From: Candidatus Melainabacteria bacterium
GTDB lineage: Bacteria > Cyanobacteriota > Vampirovibrionia > Obscuribacterales > Obscuribacteraceae
Direction: 5' to 3'
NCBI GenBank assembly: GCA_020854255.1
Contig: JADZFV010000218.1
Coordinates: 1-49,233, forward strand
DNA length: 49,233 nt
The position numbers and the translations under genes are program-made. Below the pieces are notes generated by a model. It searched no databases, was not told the DNA's origin, and saw only the letters and a list, made by a program, of their open reading frames with translations. Below, in pieces: positions 41,035 through 49,233 of the stretch; positions within the stretch are counted from its first letter, which is position 1; each line of letters starts with the position of its first letter.

Positions 41035-41556
41035 ATGACAGTCCACGCCAATTCAAAACTTGAAATTTTAAATGCGTACTCTGAAGAGGACGCAAAAGAA
41101 GAACTGGCAAAATGCTGCGGAGCTTCTCAGTGGGTAGAAAAGATGCTGGCGCGGCGCCCTTTCCATTCCTTTGAGGAATTATTTTCCGCTGCCGATGACA
41201 TTTGGTTTAAACTTGCTGCCGAAGATTGGCTGGAATCATTTTCGCATCACCCGAGAATCGGCGATGTGGATTCGCTGAGGGCAAAGTTCGCTTCCACGGC
41301 AAGCTTTTGCGAAAACGAGCAAAAGAGTGTTTGTCAGGCGAGTGAAGAAGTGCTTCATCAGCTGGCTTCACTCAACGACGAATACTTTGAGAAGTACGGT
41401 TTTATTTTTATCGTCTGTGCGACAGGAAAAACCGCCGAGCAAATGCTTGAAATTTTAAAAAGAAGAATGCCCAACAATATTGACGCCGAGCTTAAGGTGG
41501 CAGCAGGCGAACAGGCGAAAATCACAAAAATCCGATTGGAAAAATTAGTTTTATGA
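41035..41556 (+). CDS. uraD: OHCU decarboxylase
   Basis: A 173-residue 2-oxo-4-hydroxy-4-carboxy-5-ureidoimidazoline decarboxylase, which turns OHCU to S-allantoin. Family motifs are present: the central FSHHPRIGD with the catalytic His, ASFCENEQKSV and KYGFIFIVCATGKTAEQML near the C-terminus, and RMPNNIDAELKVAAGEQAKI. All are in the positions of UraD/PucL-N enzymes of about 165-175 residues. It starts five bases after the allantoinase stop, and its own stop overlaps the HIU hydrolase start as ATGA, so the three genes are translationally coupled. Confidence 0.95.
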   Translation: MTVHANSKLEILNAYSEEDAKEELAKCCGASQWVEKMLARRPFHSFEELFSAADDIWFKLAAEDWLESFSHHPRIGDVDSLRAKFASTASFCENEQKSVCQASEEVLHQLASLNDEYFEKYGFIFIVCATGKTAEQMLEILKRRMPNNIDAELKVAAGEQAKITKIRLEKLVL

Positions 41557-41894
41557 GCAAAATTACTTCCCATGTTCTTGATTCTTCCCGCGGCAAACCG
41601 GCTCAGGGAGTTCCCGTCGCTCTGGACAGAAACGCCGATGGAAAGTGGGTTGAGTTGTCGAAAGCTCAGACCAACTCAGACGGGCGCGTGCCTGAACTCT
41701 GGACGGAGGCAATGAAATTGCAGACCGGAATTTACAGATTGACTTTCGATACCCAAAAATATTTCGAGTCGATTGGTGTCAAGGGTTTTTATCCCTCGGT
41801 TGCCATTGTTTTCGAGATTCCTGATGCTGCCCAGCATTACCACGTTCCGCTTTTGATAAGCCCCTTTAGCTATTCGACATATAGAGGCAGTTAG
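41553..41894 (+). CDS. uraH: 5-hydroxyisourate hydrolase (transthyretin-like)
   Basis: A 113-residue enzyme that hydrolyses 5-hydroxyisourate, the product of urate oxidase, to OHCU. The SHVLDSSRGKPAQGVPV opening with His, the ...RVPELW segment, and the C-terminal hallmark Y-R-G-S are complete, as is the HYHVPLLISPFSYSTYRGS end that marks HIU hydrolases against transthyretin. Length is standard. It overlaps uraD by ATGA. The urate-to-allantoate route is thus present except for urate oxidase, which is not in the window. Confidence 0.96.
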   Translation: MSKITSHVLDSSRGKPAQGVPVALDRNADGKWVELSKAQTNSDGRVPELWTEAMKLQTGIYRLTFDTQKYFESIGVKGFYPSVAIVFEIPDAAQHYHVPLLISPFSYSTYRGS

Positions 41895-41922
41895 TATTAC
41901 TTATGAGGTAAGGAGATAAAAG

Positions 41923-43377
41923 ATGAAAACTTCCCTTAACTCGGGAAATCTCGGCGAAGTGTTCAGTAAGCTGGCAATCGCCAACAGAGAGTTCAATTCT
42001 CAATATCCCGGCGACTCAGGCGCCAGGCAAGCTGTCCACACTGTATACGGTGGCGCTCACTTGTTCAAATCTGACTCCGCCAAAAAGCTCGGAGTGCTTG
42101 CTTTGCGCTCGCTTGACGAGTATGCTCCCGACTTCGTTACCTTTGCCAGGGCGCTTCAACTTTCTGGCTGGCAACAACTGCCGGAAAGCGATGCAAAAAT
42201 TGCCAAGCTGGAGCCCCTGCTCGAGGAAAATTCCGACAGTGTTCGCAAAGAACAGCATCCTGTCTGGCTTGCGTACACTGTCTATAAGCGCGTGCGTGAT
42301 AAATTGACGCGTGAGGCGGTGGAAGATTTTCGTATCGATTTCGAAGACGGATACGGAAACCGCCCTGATTCTGAAGAAGACATGCACACTGAACTGGCTG
42401 CCCAGGAAGTGGCGAAGGGCATGAAGGAAAATACCCTTTCTCCATTCATCGGAATTCGCATCAAACCGTTTACCGAAGATTTGCGTGACAGAAGCGCACG
42501 CACGCTCGATATTTTTGTCACCACACTGCTCTCTATCTCAGGCGGCCGGCTACCCGACAATTTTGTCATCACTTTGCCGAAAGTGACTATCACCGAACAA
42601 GTGACGGCGATGATCAATTTGCTTTCGCTCATTGAGAAAAAACTGGGACTGCCAGAGCAGACAATTAAGATCGAATTGATGGTTGAAACTCCACAGTCCA
42701 TAATCAATTCCAGAGGTCAATGCGCGCTTCCGGAATTTGTGCGTGCGGCAGAAGGACGTTGCATCGCCTGCCATTTCGGTGTTTACGATTACACTGCTTC
42801 ATCTAATATTACTGCCGCATATCAGTCGATGGATCACCCATCTTGTGATTTCGCCCGGGAGATGATGCGTGTTTCACTTTCAGGCACAGGCATCTGGCTT
42901 TCCGACGGTGCCACCAATGTCATGCCGGTCGGGCCGCATCGCGCCGATCCGGACGGCAATTTGAGCGCCGCCCTTCGGCAAGAGAATATCGAGACAGTGC
43001 ATCGGGCATGGAAACTAGGTTTCGACCATGTGCGCCATTCACTCAAGCAGGCATATTATCAAGGTTGGGACTTGCACCCCGCGCAATTGCCGGTGCGCTA
43101 TGCAGCCTGCTATTCCTTCTTTCTGGAAGGGTTGGAGCCCGCCTCTTTGCGCCTGAGAAGTTTCATTGAAAAGGCTGCCCAAGCCACTCTTGTCGGCGAC
43201 GTATTTGACGATGCGGCCACCGGTCAGGGCCTGCTGAATTACTTCTTGCGTGCCATCAACTGCGGTGCAGTGTCGAAAGAAGAGGTAAAAGCGACAGGTC
43301 TGACCCTGGAAGAAATTTCCACTCGCTCCTTTCTCAAGATCCTGGAAGGCCGTAAGGAAAAAGTATTGACCACCTAG
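41923..43377 (+). CDS. HpcH/citrate-lyase-like enzyme of the ureide operon (DUF6986-like)
   Basis: A 484-residue protein with AAGGAG seven bases before the ATG. It belongs to the TIM-barrel HpcH/HpaI aldolase, citrate lyase beta and malate synthase superfamily: VEDFRIDFEDGYGNRPDSEE carries the Glu/Asp metal residues, QTIKIELMVETPQSI has the catalytic-loop Glu, and RCIACHFGVYDYTASSNI matches the G-x-x-D-Y segment. The outline fits the poorly characterised DUF6986 family (from memory). A reaction on glyoxylate, the carbon end product of ureide breakdown, would make sense: condensing it with acetyl-CoA like malate synthase, or acting as an aldolase. This is an inference from fold and operon. It is the last gene. 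Confidence 0.8.
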   Translation: MKTSLNSGNLGEVFSKLAIANREFNSQYPGDSGARQAVHTVYGGAHLFKSDSAKKLGVLALRSLDEYAPDFVTFARALQLSGWQQLPESDAKIAKLEPLLEENSDSVRKEQHPVWLAYTVYKRVRDKLTREAVEDFRIDFEDGYGNRPDSEEDMHTELAAQEVAKGMKENTLSPFIGIRIKPFTEDLRDRSARTLDIFVTTLLSISGGRLPDNFVITLPKVTITEQVTAMINLLSLIEKKLGLPEQTIKIELMVETPQSIINSRGQCALPEFVRAAEGRCIACHFGVYDYTASSNITAAYQSMDHPSCDFAREMMRVSLSGTGIWLSDGATNVMPVGPHRADPDGNLSAALRQENIETVHRAWKLGFDHVRHSLKQAYYQGWDLHPAQLPVRYAACYSFFLEGLEPASLRLRSFIEKAAQATLVGDVFDDAATGQGLLNYFLRAINCGAVSKEEVKATGLTLEEISTRSFLKILEGRKEKVLTT

Positions 43378-43573
43378 AGACAGCTCAGTTAATCGCCTTC
43401 AAAAGGGAATCACCGGAAAACACCATTTTCCGACTGGTCGCTTGCGTGCTGGTAGTAAAGACAAGCAGAAATTTTTGGAATTCTTGCCTTTTATAGTCAT
43501 AAGCTGGTGCTCTGGTGGTACAAAGTACTAGGTTTGTCGCCGTTTGGTATTCACATTGAATAAGTCGTCTTGG

Positions 43574-45214
43574 ATGCCTCTCAAGGTTGCGTCCGTGGTC
43601 AATCCGACTGAACTGGACCTGGATAAGGTTCTCAATCTGGCTCGCCAAAATCTGGGACGGACAGTGGAATTGCCGTTCGGCACGGGCAAGGGTTACATTT
43701 TGACTGCCATAACCCCGCCTGACCCTTCCGGCATGAGCCGGGTCAGCTACGTAGAGTGGACCCTCATCGACGCCGAGCATTCTCATTTGCCGCCGCTCTG
43801 GTCACACAGAACCACTGACCTGGCTGTTCTGCTTGGTATGATTCATCTGGAAATATCCAAGAGCTCATCGGCGGCACTGCCCACCCAACCTGCAGTGGGC
43901 GCGAGTTTAATGACAACGCAGGAAATGCCGCCAGGCGGGTTTATGCAACCGCCCATGCAGCCTGCCATGCCACAAGCCATGCAAACTCTCCAGCCTCCGA
44001 TGCCTCAAAACGGCGGTGGCATGGCGGATATGGGCAATGCGGCCAGCGGCACATATGCTACTTTCGGCGTCAACCTTTCCGGAGAGCTGGAAGACATCGA
44101 TTTGTTCGGTGTATTGCAATCCGTCTCGATTTGCAAGATGACCGGGCGTCTTGAAATCGTTGAAGGTATGCGGCAAATCGAAGTTTTCTTCGAAGACGGC
44201 ACGCCTATCCATGCCACAAAAGAAGACGCCTTGCTTGTGGAAGGGGCAAGTGTGCAAAAAGGCTACGATGTTGTACTCGAGTCTTTGATGTGGAGGAAGG
44301 GCAAATTTGCCTTTGCCTCCAAGATACAGGCCAAAGAGCGCACAGTCAGCAAGAGAATGGATGCGCTTCTGGTGGAAGCTGCAGCTCTCAGGGACATGAA
44401 GCAAGAACTGGAAAATCGCGGATTTGACGAAGAGGCAGTGCTTTTCAAAACCAATCCCAATATGAGCGAATCCGAGTTCGAGTCTCTGGTCAGAGCGGGC
44501 GGCGTACCTGCGGACCTGCAAGCGCAAAAGACAATCTACAGCCAGCTCAAACACAGCGAACGCATGCACGACTTTCTCTCCCGCATTCCCATGCCTATGA
44601 GTATCTGGATGCCGGCATTGTTCAACATGTCGATGCAAAACATCATTGCCACTAAGTCGCGCGGCAGCCAGCCGGTTTTTCAAAGCACCGGCTCGATCGA
44701 CTTTTCAATCATAGATGCTGCTTACCATGAGATTCTTCGCCCAGAAACGGACATGCTCAGCTATCCGCTTTTTCTCTTTTTTGCGCAAAGAGAACACAAG
44801 CGCAGTGCCCGCACACGCACTGGCTACTCGGTGGTAATCTTCGACGTCAAGCAGAACGGACTTCTGCCGCAGGGCAAACATCTGCGCCGGGTCGTCAGAG
44901 CTTTCAACTTGTGCAGAGGCGAGCTCGATCTGGTGGGCCACTTTCAGACTCTGGAATTCGGCTTGATCTTGCCCTTTAGCAATGGCGAGAAAGCGCTGGG
45001 TCTTTGCCGCAATCTGGTCAAAACTCTAGCAGAACTACCTGCTGATGAAGAAGAAGGCGACCCGCCACTCGAACCTCAAGAACCGGAAGCGCCACTGAAG
45101 CTCTCATTTGGCATTGTCTCTGTCCCTGAAGATTCGACAGACCTGGCTAAAGGTATTTTGCTCGCCCAGTCCAACCGGCAGAGCAAGCCGCACGGTCGAT
45201 ATTTCGAAGCCTAA
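43574..45214 (+). CDS. DUF4388 (PATAN) protein with degenerate GGDEF-like domain
   Basis: About 546 residues from ATG 43574 (TTG 43544 is possible; neither has a good ribosome site). A small N-terminal domain (about 1-100) and a Met/Pro/Gln-rich linker precede DUF4388: SGELEDIDLFGVLQSVSICK, TGRLEIVEGMRQIEVFFEDG and a helix to about 275, then a helical spacer. The C-terminus has the layout of a GGDEF domain (TGYSVVIFDVKQNG, DLVGHFQTLEFGLILPF, LSFGIVSVPEDSTDLAKGIL) but the signature G-G-D-E-F is replaced by F-Q-T-L-E-F, so it cannot be a cyclase. DUF4388 proteins occur next to response regulators and gliding/polysaccharide systems. The gene is probably a signalling adaptor. Confidence 0.7.
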   Translation: MPLKVASVVNPTELDLDKVLNLARQNLGRTVELPFGTGKGYILTAITPPDPSGMSRVSYVEWTLIDAEHSHLPPLWSHRTTDLAVLLGMIHLEISKSSSAALPTQPAVGASLMTTQEMPPGGFMQPPMQPAMPQAMQTLQPPMPQNGGGMADMGNAASGTYATFGVNLSGELEDIDLFGVLQSVSICKMTGRLEIVEGMRQIEVFFEDGTPIHATKEDALLVEGASVQKGYDVVLESLMWRKGKFAFASKIQAKERTVSKRMDALLVEAAALRDMKQELENRGFDEEAVLFKTNPNMSESEFESLVRAGGVPADLQAQKTIYSQLKHSERMHDFLSRIPMPMSIWMPALFNMSMQNIIATKSRGSQPVFQSTGSIDFSIIDAAYHEILRPETDMLSYPLFLFFAQREHKRSARTRTGYSVVIFDVKQNGLLPQGKHLRRVVRAFNLCRGELDLVGHFQTLEFGLILPFSNGEKALGLCRNLVKTLAELPADEEEGDPPLEPQEPEAPLKLSFGIVSVPEDSTDLAKGILLAQSNRQSKPHGRYFEA

Positions 45215-45236
45215 CTACCAATTCCAATCTTAACGG

Positions 45237-46364
45237 TTAACGGCTTTCAGAGCTGTTTCTTTTCAACGCGTTCTTGATTGATTGCTTGAAAGGAGGCATG
45301 AGGATGCCTTCTTCTGTGATGATGCCTCTGATCAATTGATTGGGGGTGACATCGAATGCCGGATTGAGGGCCTCGGCGCCTTTGACTGTGACCGGCCGGC
45401 CTTCGATCTTTCTAACTTCGTCTTTGTGGCGAAACTCGATTGGAATTTGCTCTCCGCACTCGATACTGGCGTCGACCGTGGATAGAGGTGCGGCGATATA
45501 GAAAGGAATTTTGTGATGATGAGCAAGAACGGCCAGCGAGTATGTGCCGATTTTATTGGCTGCGTCTCCGTTGGCCGCGATTCGATCTGCTCCTGTGATG
45601 ACCATGTCCACCTCGCCTTTGCTCATCAAATAACCGGACATGTTGTCGCAAATTAAGGTGGCTGGAATTCCATCTTGAGTCAATTCCCACATCGTCAACT
45701 TGGAGCCCTGATTGCGCGGTCTGGTCTCGTCTACGAAAACTTGCGGTTTGAGACCATTCATGTGTGCCGATCTGATTACGCCCAGGGCCGTTCCCCACCC
45801 GCAAGCAGCCAACGAGCCGGCATTGCAATGAGTGATGATGCGCGCTGAATGTGGAACGATGGATCGGCCGAATTCGCTCAGTTTCTTATTTCTATTCAGG
45901 TGATCGAGAAGCATTGATTCAGCAAAGTGAAAAACCTTGTCTGCGAATTCTTTATTGCTGAGGTTTTCTTTCAGAAGCACAGATGCAAAATTGTGCACAA
46001 CGCCTGTTGCCCATTTCAAATTGACGGCAGTCGGACGCGTGGCATCAAGTTTATCTTTGACTTGATCGAGAATAGAGACCGAGAGGGCGGAAGTTTGACT
46101 CTGAGCCAGTTTTTGCAAGTGCGAAGCCATAGATAGCGCGGCCGCCACGCCTATTGAAGGCGCGCCGCGGACAACCATGTCTGAAATAGCGAAACACATC
46201 TGATCGATGTCGGTGGCGTCAAAATATTCAATCGCTTCCGGCAACTTTCGTTGATCGATCAAAATGATTTTTCCATCTTCCGTATGAACGGGCATAGTTC
46301 CTTCGTCTAGTTTGATAATAACTTTGTCCATTGGCTTTTGAAATTTTTGGAAGACGGCGCCCAA
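45237..46364 (-). CDS. mtnA: Methylthioribose-1-phosphate isomerase
   Basis: A 375-residue enzyme of the methionine salvage pathway converting 5-methylthioribose-1-P to 5-methylthioribulose-1-P. Motifs: MVVRGAPSIGVAAALSMASH, IITHCNAGSLAACGWGTALG with the catalytic Cys, VFVDETRPRNQGSKLTMWEL, MVITGADRIAANGDAANKIGT with the catalytic Asp, and NPAFDVTPNQLIRGIITEEG near the C-terminus. The start may be ATG 46331 (MDKVIIKLDEGTMPVHTED) rather than 46364. The eIF2B-like fold could mean a related isomerase, but the MtnA-specific segments are complete. The rest of the pathway (mtnK, mtnB, mtnC) is not in view. It follows ftsZ on the same strand, with a terminator between them. Confidence 0.93.
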   Translation of the reverse strand: MGAVFQKFQKPMDKVIIKLDEGTMPVHTEDGKIILIDQRKLPEAIEYFDATDIDQMCFAISDMVVRGAPSIGVAAALSMASHLQKLAQSQTSALSVSILDQVKDKLDATRPTAVNLKWATGVVHNFASVLLKENLSNKEFADKVFHFAESMLLDHLNRNKKLSEFGRSIVPHSARIITHCNAGSLAACGWGTALGVIRSAHMNGLKPQVFVDETRPRNQGSKLTMWELTQDGIPATLICDNMSGYLMSKGEVDMVITGADRIAANGDAANKIGTYSLAVLAHHHKIPFYIAAPLSTVDASIECGEQIPIEFRHKDEVRKIEGRPVTVKGAEALNPAFDVTPNQLIRGIITEEGILMPPFKQSIKNALKRNSSESR

Positions 46365-46392
46365 ATTAGGCAGTGATTATCTCATGCCCTGC

Positions 46393-46423
46393 AAAAAATG
46401 ATGACCGGACTCTCGGTCCGGCC
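46393..46423 (-). terminator. Rho-independent terminator of ftsZ
   Basis: On minus, GGCCGGAC/GTCCGGTC (8 bp, one G-U) with a 5-base loop is followed by ATCATTTTTT. It lies 54 bases after the ftsZ stop. Confidence 0.8.
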
Positions 46424-46477
46424 ACCATTTTACTTTATGGGCTGGCGCGCTTTCTTTTCGTGCGCTGCGCGCTTATT

Positions 46478-47599
46478 CTACTTCGGTCCGCGAGACTTGA
46501 GAAACTCCGGTATGTCAAGGATGTCGCTTGCCACTTTCTTGTACTCACTCGGTTGTTGTCTCACTTCATGCTCTCGGGAGCGAGGTTGCGGAGCAGACAT
46601 TGCCGGTTGTCGAGGCGGTTGATTTTGCTGAACCATGTCAAAGCCGGTGGCTATAACAGTGATCAGCACTTCGCCGTGCAGTCTGTCATCCAGCACTGCT
46701 CCGAAGATGATGTTTGCATCATCGGATACTGCCGAGTAAATGACATTGGCTGCTTCTTGAACTTCGTGCAGGGTCAGGTCCGGCCCGCCGGTTACTGAGA
46801 AAATCACTCCCGAAGCACCATCGATGGTGCATTCCAGAAGTGGGCTGTTGATGGCGTTGCGGGCTGCCTCTACTGCTCTGCCTTCACCGGTGGCGCGGCC
46901 TACGCCCATGAGAGCTGAGCCGGCTGTTGCCATGATCGCTTTGACGTCTGCGAAGTCAACGTTGATCAGTCCAGGTACTGTGATGATGTCGGAAATACCT
47001 TGTACACCTTGCATCAGCACTTTGTCTGCTTCGACGAATGCTTCTTGCATGGAGGCTCTGTGATCGACGACTTCAAGCAGTCTCTGGTTGGGAATCACGA
47101 TCAAAGTATCGACGCGTGACTTGATTTCCTGAATGCCGATTTCGGCTTGATTCATGCGGCGCTTTCCTTCAAAAAGGAAAGGACGTGAAACAACGCCGAC
47201 GGTGAGTGCGCCTATCTCTCTTGCTACTTCGGCAACGATCGGTGCTGCACCGGTGCCGGTGCCACCGCCCATGCCGGCAGCTATAAATACCATGTCTGCC
47301 CCTTGAAGAGCGGCAGCGATGTCTTCGCGGCTTTCTTCCGCGCCCTTGGTGCCGATCGTCGGATTGCCGCCGGCTCCCAGTCCTCGTGTCAGTTTCGCAC
47401 CGATCTGCAGGCGATTTTTCGCTGCTGACAAATCGAGCGCCTGGGCATCGGTATTGCAAGCCCAGAACTCAACCCCATTGAGACCCGCCTGGATCATGCG
47501 GTTGACAGCGTTGGAGCCGGCGCCGCCGACACCTACAACTTTGATGTTGGCTTTAATTTCCAACTTTGCCTTATCGTTTTTCTCGTTACGCTCAAGCAC
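46478..47599 (-). CDS. ftsZ: Cell division GTPase FtsZ
   Basis: A 373-residue protein starting with GTG 47599, with GAGGG eleven bases ahead. The GTPase domain has [14 protein letters not shown] at the start, the signature loop [10 protein letters not shown] (111-120) and [11 protein letters not shown] for the catalytic T7 loop, with NxDxxD. The C-terminal conserved peptide is [13 protein letters not shown], the site that binds FtsA, ZipA or SepF-like anchors. A linker of about 40 residues rich in Gln, Pro and Arg joins it. FtsZ polymerises into the septal ring. It is not in a dcw cluster here; it stands alone with its own terminator, typical of Cyanobacteria-like genomes but not unique to them. 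Confidence 0.97.
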   Translation of the reverse strand: MLERNEKNDKAKLEIKANIKVVGVGGAGSNAVNRMIQAGLNGVEFWACNTDAQALDLSAAKNRLQIGAKLTRGLGAGGNPTIGTKGAEESREDIAAALQGADMVFIAAGMGGGTGTGAAPIVAEVAREIGALTVGVVSRPFLFEGKRRMNQAEIGIQEIKSRVDTLIVIPNQRLLEVVDHRASMQEAFVEADKVLMQGVQGISDIITVPGLINVDFADVKAIMATAGSALMGVGRATGEGRAVEAARNAINSPLLECTIDGASGVIFSVTGGPDLTLHEVQEAANVIYSAVSDDANIIFGAVLDDRLHGEVLITVIATGFDMVQQNQPPRQPAMSAPQPRSREHEVRQQPSEYKKVASDILDIPEFLKSRGPK

Positions 47600-47931
47600 G
47601 ACGCGTAGCCCTCATGAAATATATACAGTTGAAATACCTTGGTAGAATCTGGACTAGAAGCAGGACAGGTTGTGCTGTTCGCGAGGGAACTGCGGTTCAC
47701 TACAGAACTGCGTTTCAATGGCCCAGTCGATAGGCTTTCGACTAGGCTATCGTAAGGTGTATTCTGGCTATTTGCAATAATGTGCGGCGCTTATGTAGTT
47801 AACCTTATCCAAGGCAATAGGCTCACCCCGTAGTCAGTAAAACGGTTGCCAGTACCTTGACTTTGGGCGCGCTTTACTCCCCCAAAACTCGATTTTGAGC
47901 GGTTCTTATATTTTGATAAAAGAAAGAAGAT
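47600..47931. other. ftsZ leader and intergenic region (332 bases)
   Basis: Upstream of ftsZ on minus. Competing hairpins lie at 47726-47752: GTCGA/TCGAC (47726-47742) and CGATAG/CTATCG (47728-47752), so the leader may switch structure. The 8-base repeat GAACTGCG occurs twice near 47690-47714. TATATA stands near 47620 but no matching -35 box was found. No gene is seen. Confidence 0.4.
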
Positions 47932-48756
47932 CTACTTAGAGGTAGCTTCTGCAGTCTTTATCTTTTGCAATGTGTCTTTGCACGCCTTGTTGTCGGGCGC
48001 CAGCTCGCACGCCTTTTGCGCAGACTGCACTGCTTCGGCAAAACGACGGTCTGAAGCCAGCACGCCGGCTAGCATACGGTGAGCTTCAGAATTCTTTTTG
48101 TCCAACTCAACACATCGTTGCAAATACTTAGCTGCATCTTTAGCGTTGCCTGACATTGCATAAGCACTGCCGAGATAAAAGTTTGCATCAGGATCGTCAG
48201 GCGAGAGTGCAACTGCCTTTTTCTCTTCTTCAATTTGTGCCTCGATGTCTCCGCGCGTTCCCAGGGCTGCGCCGAGATCTCTGTGGGCGCCGGCGTGGTC
48301 TTGGTTGAGCTTGATCGCTTGTCTGAAAGCTGCAATTGCTTCATCGGGTTTGTCGGTACGCAACAAAAGCTGGCCCAGTCTGTGATGCACGTCTGGATTG
48401 TTGGGATCAAGTTTGGCTGCGTCTTTCATAGAATCAGCCGCTTCTTGCATATTGCCTTCGCGCATGAGCACGCGGGCCAGGCCGAAGTGAGCCTCAGATT
48501 CATTGGACTCCAACTTAATTGCTTCTTTGAATTGGTCCTCAGCTTTCTTCAAATCGCCTTGCATCAAATAGGCTCTGCCAAGTTTGACGCGATTCTTGGC
48601 ATTTTTTGGATTTTGCTCGATGGCTGCTTCGTAGCGAAATACAGCATTCTTGATGTCTTCTTGATCTTGATCGACAGCCTGAGCAGCTTGTGGCCAAACG
48701 CCGTGCAATGGCAAGGCCGAAAGTGCCAGCATGGTCAACAATTGGCGGTATCTCAT
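47932..48756 (-). CDS. Secreted TPR protein
   Basis: A 274-residue protein with a signal peptide (RQLLTMLALSALPLHGVWPQ, cleavage near AQA-VD at 28). Six to seven regular TPR units follow, e.g. KNRVKLGRAYLMQGDLKKAE, AHFGLARVLMREGNMQEAAD, VHHRLGQLLLRTDKPDEAIA and AHRMLAGVLASDRRFAEAVQ. It has no other domain. The start is supported by an ATG directly before the signal; the upstream TPR gene ends nine bases before it, so both are cotranscribed. It is likely a periplasmic scaffold. The partner is unknown. Confidence 0.88.
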   Translation of the reverse strand: MRYRQLLTMLALSALPLHGVWPQAAQAVDQDQEDIKNAVFRYEAAIEQNPKNAKNRVKLGRAYLMQGDLKKAEDQFKEAIKLESNESEAHFGLARVLMREGNMQEAADSMKDAAKLDPNNPDVHHRLGQLLLRTDKPDEAIAAFRQAIKLNQDHAGAHRDLGAALGTRGDIEAQIEEEKKAVALSPDDPDANFYLGSAYAMSGNAKDAAKYLQRCVELDKKNSEAHRMLAGVLASDRRFAEAVQSAQKACELAPDNKACKDTLQKIKTAEATSK

Positions 48757-48765
48757 TTGATTCTA

Positions 48766-49233
48766 CTACCTCACAGTCAGCTTTTGTCTCGGTTTGGCTG
48801 CCTTCCCCGCAAGCAGCCGTGTCAGTGCGGCTCGTGATTCGGGAGCCTTGGGATTGATTTGAATTGCTTGCCTGAGCGCTTCCAGAGCCTCGGTCTCTTT
48901 GCCTTCCTTTTCCAATGCTTCAGCAAGCGTCAAATAGGCCAGATGGTTGGAAGGTAAACACTTTATCGCCAGTTTCTCAAGTCCGACAGCGGATCTTATA
49001 TTGTTTTTGTCGTTTTTCTGCAAAAGACACCGGCCCAGCTCGAGATAAGTAAAAGACAATTTGGCATCATCAGGCTTGGGTTTGAGCAAAAGAATCCTGG
49101 CCAACTTTTCTTTTGCTTCATCAATTTCGCCTTTTTGCCTCAGTGCAGCACCAAGATTGAACAATGATTCCACCGAGTTCGGGTCTTTCGATTCAACGAT
49201 GCGAAACTGCTCAATTGCTTGATCGAAAAGACC
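48766..49233 (-). CDS. TPR protein (5' end outside window)
   Basis: The frame is open through the last base of the window, so the start lies beyond it; an internal GTG at 49173 is not the true start because the upstream bases continue a TPR helix (LFDQAIEQFRIVESKDPNS). At least four TPR units are visible, including FNLGAALRQKGEIDEAKEKL and AYLTLAEALEKEGKETEALE. It ends in AGKAAKPRQKLTVR. It is the upstream partner of the TPR gene at 47932, nine bases apart. Confidence 0.82.
   Translation of the reverse strand, partial: GLFDQAIEQFRIVESKDPNSVESLFNLGAALRQKGEIDEAKEKLARILLLKPKPDDAKLSFTYLELGRCLLQKNDKNNIRSAVGLEKLAIKCLPSNHLAYLTLAEALEKEGKETEALEALRQAIQINPKAPESRAALTRLLAGKAAKPRQKLTVR

Noticed and set aside
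43907-44683. Minus-strand frame of 258 codons inside the DUF4388 gene
   Set aside because: Antisense shadow of recognised domains, Cys/His-rich without pattern.
1-49233. tRNA, rRNA, CRISPR arrays, IS elements, integrase genes
   Set aside because: Looked for T-loop motifs in intergenic gaps, regularly spaced repeats and transposase motifs; none found. A computed search (tRNAscan, CRISPR finder) was not possible.

Overview
The window reads like chromosomal DNA of a non-photosynthetic, diderm bacterium near the Cyanobacteria, most plausibly a Vampirovibrionia/Melainabacteria lineage such as Obscuribacterales. This placement is an inference. It rests on a secretin, AMIN-domain amidase, class A PBP and FtsZ, a PspA/IM30 protein, paired Ser/Thr kinases with zinc ribbons, many secreted TPR proteins, LRR proteins with long regular repeats, and no photosynthesis genes. 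No tRNA, rRNA, IS element, integrase or CRISPR array was seen.

Layout. 1-5.3 kb: the 3' part of an LRR protein, a SAF/CpaB-like membrane protein, a probable structured ncRNA behind a near-consensus promoter, a PilQ/GspD-type secretin and a secreted TPR protein. 5.4-10.2 kb: hemW-like radical SAM gene and two paralogous zinc-ribbon Ser/Thr kinases arranged tail to tail. 10.4-14.6 kb: a small unknown gene, family-4 uracil-DNA glycosylase coupled to glutamate racemase, and an AMIN amidase. 15.0-17.5 kb: K+-independent type H+-pyrophosphatase and a GNAT-like gene, ended by a perfect 44-bp palindrome.

17.5-21.2 kb looks accessory: small unknown genes, an MNT/HepT toxin-antitoxin pair whose HepT frame carries an in-frame TAA, and on the other strand a compact three-gene set (basic disordered protein, lysozyme-like protein, two-TM protein) that resembles a lysis cassette. 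A 48-codon secreted or membrane peptide gene follows. 21.2-30.9 kb: PAT-like acetyltransferase, PBP1A, an Arg/Gly-rich disordered protein with tandem repeats, the phosphate pair PhoU-like/Pit with a G10 tract in its leader, a conserved unknown, a quinone-oxidoreductase-like MDR protein and a bestrophin.

31.0-35.1 kb: PspA/IM30 and a tightly packed unit of secreted unknown, TPR protein, Cys-containing secreted protein and Rieske oxygenase. 35.2-38.8 kb: divergent Tad/Flp-like genes (TadG-like on minus, two TadE/F-like on plus). 38.9-43.4 kb: a periplasmic HMA protein, then a ureide operon (allantoinase, OHCU decarboxylase, HIU hydrolase, HpcH/citrate-lyase-like enzyme) covering hydroxyisourate to allantoate, with no urate oxidase in view. 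43.5-49.2 kb: DUF4388 plus degenerate GGDEF protein, mtnA, ftsZ and two TPR genes, the last cut by the window edge.

The most interesting places are the candidate ncRNA at 1.3-1.55 kb, the palindrome plus TA/lysis-like island at 17.5-21.2 kb, the Rieske operon and the ureide operon.
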